A stretch of DNA of 64,000 nt from Diatrype stigma. Taxonomy: Eukaryota; Ascomycota; Sordariomycetes; Xylariales; Diatrypaceae. Within the stretch, counting starts at the first letter, position 1. Each line of letters opens with the position of its first letter. Positions 24,420 to 33,160 of this stretch are shown here, one piece after another. Location: contig JAKJXP020000053.1 of assembly GCA_022225965.2 (NCBI GenBank), forward strand, positions 1 to 64,000, in the 5' to 3' direction. The notes below the pieces were generated by a model. The model worked only from the letters and a program-made list of their open reading frames with translations, did not search any database and was not told the DNA's origin. The translations under genes and the position numbers were made by a program.

Positions 24420-25562
24420 ATGGACGAAAAGCAGCCCCTCATGTCTCCCGCCGCCGCCGACGACGACAACGACAGCATCAAGGCGCCGAGCGAAGCCCCG
24501 CCCCCCTACATCACGGCAGCGCGGTCGCACGGGATCCCGCTGCGGCAGTCGGCGCCGATCCGAAAAGGGCCGATGCATGCTCCGTCAGCATCTGTACCGT
24601 CCATACCGCTTCCACTGGGTCCGCCACAGCCGCTCGAGCTACCCATCGTCCAGTACATGCGGACGCACCGAGTGATCCTGGCGTCGGCGTCGCCGCGGCG
24701 GCGCGCCATGTTCGCGCAGCTGGGGTTGAGCAACATCGAGGTCCGCCCCAGCAAGAAGCCCGAGGATCTGCCCAAGACGGAGCTGGGGCCCTTCGGGTAC
24801 GTGACTGCCACCGCGCGCCAGAAGGCGCTCGACGTGTACCAGGAGGCCATCGCGGAGCTCGCCGAGGCCGAGGAAAGCAGGGAGAAGGCGGAGGCGGGGA
24901 TTGCGGAATCCGAATCAGAGGAATCTGGAGAAGAGGACGAAGAGGAGGCTGCAGAGGACGCAACAGAAACCACGAATCTACACAAGAAGACAAAAACCCC
25001 CAGCAGGAAGAACAAGAAAGGCGGCGAACCACCGCCCGCAGCGCGGCAGCCCCACCCGGGCGGCGACCCGGACCTGGTGATCGCGGCCGACACGGTGATC
25101 GTGACGCGGGACGGGCAGATCCTGGAGAAGCCGTCGTCGGCGGCGGCGCACGGGCGGATGCTGCGGCACCTGCGGGACACGCGGGCGCACAAGGTGCTGA
25201 CGGCGGTGTGCTGCGTGGCGCCGCGGGCGGACGCGCAGCACCCGGGCTACGAGATGCGGACGCACGTCGAGGAGACGCGGGTGCTGTTCGCGCGCGAGTC
25301 CGACGGCCTGCCCGACGACGTCATCGACGCCTACGTGCGCACGCGCGAGGGGGCCGACAAGGCCGGCGGCTACGCCATCCAGGGCGTCGGCGGCATGCTG
25401 CTGGTCGAGCGCGTCGAGGGCGCCGTCGACAACGTCGTGGGGCTGCCGGTCCGGAGGTGTTTGGCCCTGTGCGAGAAGGTCGTGTTTAAGCAGGGCACGG
25501 CGGATGGCGAAGATAGCGAGGAGGAGACGGATGAAGAGGAGGATGGGGAGGGGGGGTTCTAG
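24420..25562 (+). CDS. Maf-family nucleotide pyrophosphatase with acidic insertion
   Basis: Maf proteins hydrolyse non-canonical or dTTP/UTP-type nucleotides to the monophosphate and pyrophosphate. The 380-residue protein has a Pro-rich N-terminal extension of about 80 residues, then the family signature VILASASPRRRAMFAQLGL. Next come VRPSKKPED, the aspartate motif IAADTVIVTRDGQILEKP, the HKVLTAVCCV strand, THVEETRVLF, and the catalytic-site region TREGADKAGGYAIQGVGGMLL followed by VDNVVGLPVRR. Between the helix after the first motif and IAADTV lies an extra highly acidic and then basic segment of about 70 residues (repeated Glu/Ser/Asp, then Lys-rich), not present in bacterial Maf. The C-terminus is again acidic. 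Single exon, with strong GC bias in the catalytic half. Known family; exact substrate not predictable. Confidence 0.87.
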   Translation: MDEKQPLMSPAAADDDNDSIKAPSEAPPPYITAARSHGIPLRQSAPIRKGPMHAPSASVPSIPLPLGPPQPLELPIVQYMRTHRVILASASPRRRAMFAQLGLSNIEVRPSKKPEDLPKTELGPFGYVTATARQKALDVYQEAIAELAEAEESREKAEAGIAESESEESGEEDEEEAAEDATETTNLHKKTKTPSRKNKKGGEPPPAARQPHPGGDPDLVIAADTVIVTRDGQILEKPSSAAAHGRMLRHLRDTRAHKVLTAVCCVAPRADAQHPGYEMRTHVEETRVLFARESDGLPDDVIDAYVRTREGADKAGGYAIQGVGGMLLVERVEGAVDNVVGLPVRRCLALCEKVVFKQGTADGEDSEEETDEEEDGEGGF

Positions 25563-26529
25563 AAATTCGATTGGATCTGAGTGGATGATCAGAGATGGGG
25601 AGGCGGGCGGGGTGAGATGCGTACGATACGATGTGCGCCCGGTAGAAGAGAAGGCAGTGCTGCCTGGTCTACCGATGAATGCATATAAATCAGGGCATAT
25701 GAAAGGGAGACTCTCAAGCAAAAAATAGAGCTTATGTTATGTTGGGCATGGAAAACAGGTCTCCGCCGAATCGTTCCACTTCGAAATACCTATTTCAACA
25801 CAGGACGTACATTTGAACCATTGATTAAGGACTATTGGATCTGTTCACGTTTCGTGACCGCGTTATTTGCAGCTGATTAATACGGAACGCCTCTCTACTA
25901 CTCGCGAAATCTTGGTCCATCCTTGTATCGCGATTGCTAGCCTCCCCTATCCAAAGTCTCAAATCCGGTCACCGGATGGATACGCACGAAACACCTATCC
26001 CCAATAGCGGAACCCTAAGTCCCTGGAGCAGATGACGAGATTGAGGACACCCTTGTGGTCAGCTGCTTGTGGTGAAGGTACTATCAACGATACCCCTGGG
26101 GTTGACATAACTCGGAGGACAATGGCTCAATCCAGCCGTCGCAGCAGGTTCCCCCCGTTTTGTAAGACTTGGAAAACCCCCTTGGGATCATGCCTGGCCG
26201 CCGCCTTTCCAAGCCTCTCACGACTGTCTGGGCGGGCCATAACTTTCCAACAACGTTTGTGCGGGACCGGCATCGTTCATGAACTCGAAATCGAGGCATT
26301 TCCCGCTCGACCTTGCGAGCTGCTCCGCGCCTCGTCGTAGGTCGTTCACATTTCGCTGTCCTTATCATCCAGATTAGCCTCTGACCAGAACCCGGCAAAT
26401 GCATACCCTAAACATCCATGAAATTGGTTCTTAATTAATGGCAAGAGAAGGGCATGAGAGAAGGGGAAGTGTATCACAGCGCACCGTGTAAGATTGGCCC
26501 ACTACGACTTACAGTCCTGTACAACTTAC
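25563..26529. other. Intergenic
   Basis: 3' flanks of the Maf gene and of the decayed oxidoreductase. The open frames at 26032-26404 (both strands) have no recognisable motif. No gene supported. Confidence 0.4.
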
Positions 26530-27760
26530 TTTATATCCATGGTGTTTCCGCCTCTCTCCTAGCCTTATACAACAGCATTTAACACTAACGGTTGTATCTT
26601 GTAGAATATATCAGCAAACACAGTCTTGTTCGCTTCGAGCCAAAGCTCATGAGCTTTGACGTATAGATCGAGAGAAACCCTGGTGGCTGTTACGGCAAGC
26701 GAACGTTGCTGTAGTGAGAAGTGCTTACCTCGCACTCGTCGCATCGTACTGTATGCTTGCTATCAGTGATCCGATGGTACCGTCGGTCCATGGAACTGCG
26801 ACGGTCATAAGACTCTTGAGGTTAAGGAAAGGATCAAAGGCACCTAGTATATCGGTCAGCGTATCCGCATTCATCGAACCCACCGCGACGAAAGTCAAGT
26901 TGAAGCTGACAAACAAGCCAATATTAGGGTCTGATTCCATAGACTTCTGTACCTCGATAGTGTCCTGGAGGATGTTGACGTAGTCAGCGGGGTCGTACAG
27001 ATACACCGCGCACCTGGTTTTGGTTAAGGGGGAGGTCTTAAAGTCGAAACTCGCTACACTGCCTATCAATCGTTACAATAGATTAGCAGACAACGACTTG
27101 TATAGACCAACTTCTAGGTCAGTCAAACCTACCAGGTCTAGACGAACCAGAGTTCGTCCGTCCCCCTTGGAAGCTCTCCGGAAATCCGGGAGCGATTCCG
27201 AATTAGCGTTAAGGACTGAACAATCGCTCAAGATAACCTTCCCAGCTACGATATATATATATATATATATATATAACTATCAAGAATTACTTATACGACC
27301 AGACTAACTCACCTCAAAGTCCCTCACATTGTCTGCAGTCAGGCCGTGTATATTTGGAGATACTGGAATACCACCTGAAGGTATTCTTTTTAGCATCTGG
27401 ACGACAGAATGCTATCTCGCCAGATCATAGCACCAAGTGTGTCATCTGCGACACCGACTCCCAAGTTACGAACACCCATTGCCGAACGCCCACGCTCTTC
27501 GAAAACGCATACATATCTCCCCAGGTGCTTCCTCCACCTGCGCGCACAGTGCCATCGCCGTCGCCATCGTCATCTAGAGACAGGGTCTTTGATACCACTC
27601 AAATCGAATAATGATGCCTGAGGATGTTGAGCTTACAGTGGTGTCCATAATGGATGTCCTACTTGATGTCGAAGAGGAGGGTTGGGTATTAATGGGTTGG
27701 CGTAGTAAAGCCAGCGACTCTGGTCCAAAGGAAACGAAAGGTAAAGTACTACCCGTGTTT
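26530..27760 (-). pseudogene. Decayed FAD-linked (PCMH/BBE-type) oxidoreductase
   Basis: Fragments in order along the minus strand spell a berberine-bridge type flavoenzyme. They are GHPLWTP and DLSGIKDPV (about 27670-27590), then TVRAGGGSTWGDMYAF (27560-27500), MGVRNLGVGVADDTLGG, IPVSPNIHGLTADNVRDFE (ending at a GTGAGT donor near 27310), AGKVILSDCSVLNANSES (27240-27190), and the body SVASFDFKTSPL...DPADYVNILQDTIEVQ (27065-26725). A further exon follows after a clean GTAAGC...CAG intron (26690-26555). The reading frame is broken: an apparent extra base near 27606, a frame change near 27498, a shortened glycine-rich segment near 27170, and two stops (TAA, TAG) just before a conserved-looking ERGGN motif near 26550. 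Functional relatives oxidise alcohols, sugars or alkaloid precursors with bicovalent FAD. I judge this copy non-functional, but a heavily spliced functional gene is not fully excluded. Confidence 0.6.
27251..27275. repeat. (AT)n microsatellite
   Basis: About 12 AT units, lying in the presumed intron of the decayed oxidoreductase just before its TAG acceptor. Confidence 0.9.
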
Positions 27761-28240
27761 CAGGATGCTCATAGGGGGTAAAGCCAGGAATAGGGGCTGA
27801 GGAGGCAATGATGCAATAAGGTGTTTTAAGACTATAGCTATGCTTTCAAATCAAGAATTATGTAAGTCCCATATAACTGAGCATTCAAACATTTCAATAC
27901 TATGAAACGTAAGAGTCCGATTTTGAGAATAAGGAACTCCCAAGGTTGGTATTTGCCTTATAGACTCAGGGAGCATCCCCCGTGTTAGAGCCCCTGATTC
28001 GCTTAGCCGCAGCCAGGACTCGCAGGTGGTACATGTGCTAACTGAGTAAGTAGTCTATGCAATCACTTTTCACAAAGACCATTAATTTGATTTTGGTGAG
28101 TCATCACTCCTAGTGTATGAGCCTGCACGGCTTATATTCCATGTCGTCCCTAGTAGCCTGGTCCCACATCGCGTCCACGAAAAATTTGCACTTCATATAT
28201 CCCACTAAGTGGCCCGTTTTCAACCAGAACAGCTTCTGTT
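27761..28240. other. Intergenic, upstream of tRNA-Lys
   Basis: AT-rich, with no gene recognised. It holds the 5' flank of the tRNA gene and, on the other strand, the region where the start of the oxidoreductase should have been. Confidence 0.4.
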
Positions 28241-28391
28241 GCCCGGTTAGCTCAAGTAGGAAATCCCCCAACTCGCTTTCTCATGAGCAAATGACTAACC
28301 TATATGCATAGTCGGTAGAGCGCAAGACTCTTATTCCATCTCTGGATCTGAGCTAATCTTGAGGTTGCGGGTTCGACCCCCGCATCGGGCT
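28241..28391 (+). tRNA. tRNA-Lys(CUU) with anticodon-loop intron and a 56-nt D-loop insertion
   Basis: The cloverleaf folds completely when two segments are removed. The acceptor stem GCCCGGT (28241-28247) pairs with ATCGGGC (28384-28390), discriminator T at 28391. D stem GCTC (28250-28253) pairs with GAGC (28318-28321). The anticodon stem CAAGA pairs with TCTTG, with anticodon CTT at 28330-28332. The T arm is GCGGG TTCGACC CCCGC. A 22-nt intron (28334-28355) sits after position 37, the usual eukaryotic tRNA intron site. A second 56-nt segment (28256-28311) interrupts the D loop between AA and TCGGTA. It begins GTAGGA, has ACTAAC 13 bases before its end and ends CATAG, like a fungal spliceosomal intron. 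It splits the Pol III A box; the B box is intact. A run of seven T (28435-28441) could terminate Pol III. The decoded amino acid is certain if spliced; expression is uncertain. Confidence 0.85.
28256..28311 (+). other. GT...AG intron-like insertion in the tRNA D loop
   Basis: 56 bases, with unique boundaries because neither end base matches the neighbouring tRNA base. Its length, 5' GTAGGA, CTAAC-type branch motif (28294-28299) and CATAG end are those of an ascomycete mRNA intron. Removal restores the canonical GCTCAATCGGTAGAGC D arm. Confidence 0.7.
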
Positions 28392-28434
28392 CAATTCCCG
28401 ATGCATCTCATCAAGCGAGATACTTCGAATTCAA

Positions 28435-28441
28435 TTTTTTT
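28435..28441 (+). terminator. Possible Pol III terminator
   Basis: Seven T residues on the coding strand, about 44 bases after the tRNA 3' end. Oligo-T tracts end Pol III transcription; the distance is rather long. Confidence 0.45.
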
Positions 28442-30610
28442 GGCTGTTATAGGGCGAGCATACCAAGCCGACGAAATAGAAGATTTTTTTCTAATATACG
28501 AGCATGACTACGACGCAACTGATGACCACCTCGGTTTGGAGATTGCCTCAATCAGATGAGATCGGGAGGCAACATCTGGTTAACTTCAGTCTTAGAAGGG
28601 ATTCTAGCTTGTACCATACTCAGCCTGACTGTAGGATTTGCTGGATGCAGCAAGACGGTATAACAAAAGAGATAAAAGGAGTTGCACTTATACAGCAGAA
28701 TTACTGCTCCAAACGTATTACTACTGGAAGCACATTACTGTATAAGATAAAGGAAACAATGGCTTCCATTGTACTAGAAAGGATAGGGACAATTACCGCA
28801 TTAGGAAATACTCTATATATAAATAGGGGTAGCAGCCACCTAGCTGCTATACCCGAAGTCTACACCTTTCGCACCCATAACAATCTAACCCCTATACTTA
28901 AATACTTACCATTAATCGCTTCAGCTTAATCCTACTTATTAGTGCCTATTTACTCCACTGCCCAATCCGTATAATCCTATGTCGTATAACCTTATACGGA
29001 TAATGAGTGGGAAAATGTGATCGAGACTCTATTCGAGTGGACGCAGCTGAAGGCGATAGATCCGCTGTCCGGCACCGGGATACCGAGGGAGTGGCAGGCG
29101 GTCGCCGACATCTTCGGCGCCAGCGGAAGTGAGGTTGCGCTATGACAGGGGGTGCTTAGCTAATAGTTCTTTAACTTCCAATGAGTGCTTTGGGGTTATT
29201 ACATGGAACCTAGTAATAAGAATGAGTAATCGGTGGATACCACCAAATGAGCTGTTGACTAAGGAGATGGGATGTGTTTCTCCAAGTACGTTCACTACTA
29301 GGGGGTAGGGGGTTAGATATAGAGTCAAATACTCGTTCGAGTGGCATCATATACATTGCTAGATAGCCACCAATCTACTCTGTGAAACCCCTTAGTTACT
29401 TTTATAGCATAGATGCCCTCAGCTTTCTTAAGTGTTAGCCATGAGAACAGCCAACTCCAGTGACCTGCTATCCTATGCTCTAGCGTTCATCCCACTCCTA
29501 CTTTTAGATACAAGTGGCACATCCGTTCACGATCTCGCTGTCTGCATCGCTTCTTCCAATCTTCACATTACTTCCCCAAAATCTCCGCCCTAAGCACTCA
29601 CCAAGCAGGCAAGTACCCTTATAAAAAGCTATTCTAACCCCCCTCACCCCCTCCTCTGCCCCCCACCTGTAGTGCATTTGCGTTCTTATCTATCACAGAG
29701 GTGCCAACGCAAGCAGGACCACTAGCCGTTCAGGAAACCTACCGGCTGATGGGGTTGTCCTAGTTCAAAGGACCTGAACATACGGGTCCAAAGGGCTCCT
29801 TGTCATGATTACCCAGCTCTATATCAGGCCGCAAGGGGGCCCACCCTGGCTACATACTAGAGTTTGCGTGAGGGGGTCGAGGGTGACCTGGCATCAAGGG
29901 GTGGCTGGCTGTCTACCCAATAGCCACCCGGAACGCTCCCCGCTCATCTGGGGCAACCATTGAGGTGTCCCCGATGAACCCGTGGTAGCGTGGGTGGTTT
30001 TGAGCGACTACTTTGGCGGATATCCTTGTCTTGGCAGGAGTTTGCGGGCATCTATCCTATCATCTGTTGCAAGTCTCGTATCCTGTTGTCGATATTTTCA
30101 AGGTTCGTCGTTTTCAGCTGCGAAGTATCCAAATTTCTGGACCGCTATCTACTGAATCAATACTACCCAATCGAGCTACTTGCACCCCCCTAGTCTCCAA
30201 TGCATAAACTACTTTCCGTCCGTTATATGCAGCAGCTAGCTTTGCTACCAACCCAAGAAATGCAAAGCCATTAGACCCTGGGGATATCATCCATGCTTAG
30301 AAAACTCGGAACGCCTATCATGCGCCCTCAGCTTGACGCCGTAGTGCTTGCATATTCGTATGCAATTTTTTACCCCCGAAAAAACCAACCCCAGACTCCG
30401 GCCCTCAACGCCGCTGATTTTGACATACCCCCCATTCGACAACTGCCACCCTAACCTACTGGCATTATATATTCGGCTTATTTGATTCAAAAAAAAGTAA
30501 GAAAAGAAGAAAAGCCACTAATCGAAACCTGGGAATACACTTCTTGCTAGCCGTTTCCCTATTATGATGTTTAGGAGTTTTCCGTATCAAAGTGTTCACC
30601 CGTTATAGAG
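28442..30610. other. Intergenic with probable gene fragments
   Basis: No complete gene. A 141-codon frame at 28504-28929 (+) has no known motif. A GC-rich patch at 28999-29145 (+) stays open in one frame (WENVIETLFEWTQLKAIDPL and onward, ending at TGA). It reads like the C-terminal end of a protein, with nothing upstream to complete it, and sits just after the dyad CGTATAACCTTATACG (28983-28998). The rest (29150-30610) holds no recognisable gene. Confidence 0.4.
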
Positions 30611-32580
30611 TTACTCACATGGAGGTCGCCCGTCGTCACTGTTCGATTCGTCGACAGGGACGATGAGTTCTCTGGTTCGTCCTGGCATGACAGCCGCGGG
30701 ACTCGGTCTGGCGATCACTGATCGCTCGGGTAATTCGATGGACTCGTTGTGTTTTGTAGCGGAAGCCGTGAAACGTATATGTCTCTTGACAGAACTGCTC
30801 CAAGAGTACAGCCTCGTGCGCTTGCTCTCAGATTCCGAAACCTCCACAACTTGTGGCCTAAGTCGCCTCGTCGCAATTTCTCTCCGCACCATCCCATTCG
30901 TGATCTTAGGGCAGTAGCCACGTGGGAGCATAGAGACTTTGCATACCGGGCAAAGAGAACTGACATCACTTAAGAAACTGTCAATGCAGTCGGGGTGGAA
31001 AATGTGGCCGCAAGGAAGTTCGCGAATCACAGTCTGCTTTGATTGGAATTCTTCCAGGCAGATCTGGCAGTCGGGCTGATAATCCGTGGCATGCTCGCTC
31101 TTTTCGGCTTCGGCTTCGACATTCTTGTGGCTTTGTGCGACCGAGGAAGGTCTGGTTGTCGGGGACAGGGGAACTGGTGGCTCGTAATTGTACGTAAACA
31201 GAGGGAATGTTTGAACGTGATCCAGCGGGACTTTTAACCGCTTGATACCCAGAGTTTCGAGGTTGACTTCGCCAGACTCGACCCGACGGCGCAACGATTC
31301 CCGCCGTTGGCGTTGGACGCAGTGCATAAGCAGCGATGTGCCACCAATAACGGTGACCAAAACACCGACTATTATAATGACGAACAGCCAGACGGCAAGT
31401 GTGGCTGAGTTGTTCGATATGATCAACTCGGTCCATACCCGGACATAATCGGCTGGGTCCGGATGAAAAGTGGACGTGATGTTACTGCCGAAGGGAACTT
31501 GGGATAAGTCGCCAGAATACAGACTCAACTGCCGCATCATCCGATCCCCTGCTGCACTGGAGATGGCATAGACTGGAAAGTGGTTGCTGGTTCTCCAATC
31601 ACTGCCATCCTCGAAATCCCAGACAGCATCCTTGGCATCTGGAGGCTGCGAGGTGTCACCGTCCGGCTGATAAACCAATAAAGCCCGTAACGAATCCTTC
31701 TTGACGGATGCAAAGAATGACTTGGTGCATTCCGTGTTGATCCATGGTGCGAGCGCGACCAGATTATAGTTAGTCATAGGGAGATTCGCTCGTCGAGTAA
31801 CATTCTGCGGGATGTATGTATTGGCCTCTGGACATGGATCGCCTGATGCCAGATCAGGCACATACATCAAGCCTTGAATTACACCATTCTTCGTCGGTCC
31901 GTAACTTGTTGACAGTGTTGTTATGTTCTCAGTAACATGCTCAGAGTAAGCGAGCTGGCTCTAGAGACAAAGGCAACCAGTCAGCACATGAAACGGGACA
32001 CGTGAGTGAGCAACTTGAGGGCCAACATACCGATAGAGAGGTGATGTTTCTAATGATGGTGCTTGGGGTTGTTTGACCGCCCGATAGGATGGGATTGCTG
32101 AACAACAGGCTATCGGTACAAGTCAGTAAGACCGCATGAGTTATAAGACATTGGAGATCCGGTCGCCCCTAAAGGATGAGATTGACGAAAGTGATACGAT
32201 CTGTAGAATGAAGGGAAAGAAGAGTGTTGAACGATGATACCAAGTAGTATAGGGAAGGTAAATCCTAGTGGCGTAGATGACGTCGCATCTCATATAGCCC
32301 TAACGTTGGGGGTGAGGTATTAAAGAGTGATGCATCGACAGCAAAACACACGACACTATACATAATAGTCTGCGCATCGCCTAGCCGCATCGCCAACGGG
32401 GTTACATGCAGCGCTTGGCAAAACTCAATTGAGGAAAGGGGATAGGAGATAGATAGGGGCTAGAGGATATAGGATATAGGATGTAGGATGTAGGATGTAG
32501 GATATAAGACGTAGGATGGAAATGGTGCTGTCTTGGCAAACTTACACGACATTCCTGACTTCGGTGAGTGCTGTTGACAT
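30611..32580 (-). CDS. PA-TM-RING-type E3 ubiquitin ligase
   Basis: Main exon 31960-30611 and exon 32109-32031 join in phase. A 35-nt exon 32580-32546 (donor GTAAGT) also joins in phase and offers an ATG, giving 487 residues. The N-terminal half is lumenal or extracellular, with Asn-glycosylation motifs (NIT, NVT, NNS) and the PA-like segment YNLVALAPWINTECTKSFF. One membrane span follows (WLFVIIIVGVLVTVIGGTSLL), a basic stop-transfer, then a RING-H2 finger: CQICLEEF, CGHIFHPDC and CPVC. A basic, Ser-rich C-terminal tail ends the protein. Members sit in endosomal, vacuolar or Golgi membranes and ubiquitinate membrane proteins. The first exon is unsure: no signal peptide is encoded in the 35-nt exon, and the 436-nt intron is long. 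An alternative hydrophobic leader (TTTIALLLLATIAAPP) is encoded further upstream at about 32950-32900, but does not join cleanly. Confidence 0.75.
32461..32520. repeat. AGGATRTAGG minisatellite
   Basis: About six units of a 7-10 base purine-rich motif (AGGATATAGGATGTAGG and variants) lie inside the long 5' intron of the RING gene. Confidence 0.8.
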
Positions 32581-32726
32581 AAGTCAGTTACCCGTGCCAA
32601 GCATTAGGTGATGTTTGATCAGGCTTTGCCAAGAGACCCCAAGAGACCCCAAGACGCGGGGAGTGGGAAGCCAAGAGCAATCATCAATGCTTAGCCAAAT
32701 GCTTAGCTGTAGAATAACGGGATGGA

Positions 32727-32751
32727 CGAATGAACGAATGAACGAATGAAA
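32727..32751. repeat. GAATGAAC short tandem repeat
   Basis: Three to four 8-base units (ACGAATGA) in the 5' flank of the RING gene. Confidence 0.75.
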
Positions 32752-32971
32752 AGAAAAGGGCTGGCCAAGACATACACATGCTCTTAATTCATTGTAAGTT
32801 GGTACTATTGAGACATCATAACCGGTAAGGAGAGACATGGACAGGCCGGCGAGAAACCACTGGTTATCAGTGCAGTGCTCTTGGTCTTGGTGCGCTGGGG
32901 GGGCAGCGATGGTGGCAAGGAGAAGAAGGGCAATTGTTGTTGTTCTTGGCAAGTTCAGGAGTCGAAGGGAA

Positions 32972-33042
32972 ACGTGCAACGTGCAACATGCAACGTGCAG
33001 GTGCGAGTGCAAGTGCGAGTGCGAGTGCGAGTGCAAGTGCAA
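32972..33042. repeat. GTGCAA/GTGCGA hexamer array
   Basis: About eleven hexamer units alternating GTGCAA, GTGCGA and GTGCAG. Translated on the minus strand it gives a His/Ser/Leu run, which makes a spurious open frame. Confidence 0.85.
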
Positions 33043-33114
33043 CGCGAGGCGAGGGTTCGTGTTTGGCAGGTAGGATTAGTGAGTAATAGTAGGTCGGTGC
33101 AGGCCCCCCGGGTC

Positions 33115-33160
33115 TCGGGCAACGGGCAACGGGCAACGGGCAGCGGGCAGCGGGCAGCGC
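33115..33160. repeat. CGGGCAA heptamer array
   Basis: Six 7-base units, three of CGGGCAA then three of CGGGCAG, about 75 bases from the hexamer array. They are separate motifs. Confidence 0.85.

Noticed and set aside
28359..28559. 66-codon frame beginning inside tRNA-Lys
   Set aside because: Its first codons are the tRNA T arm; no motif in the remainder.
32584..33042. 152-codon frame starting with a His/Ser/Leu repeat
   Set aside because: The start is the translated hexamer array. It contains a possible hydrophobic leader for the RING protein, but no in-phase splice join was found, so it is not called as a gene.
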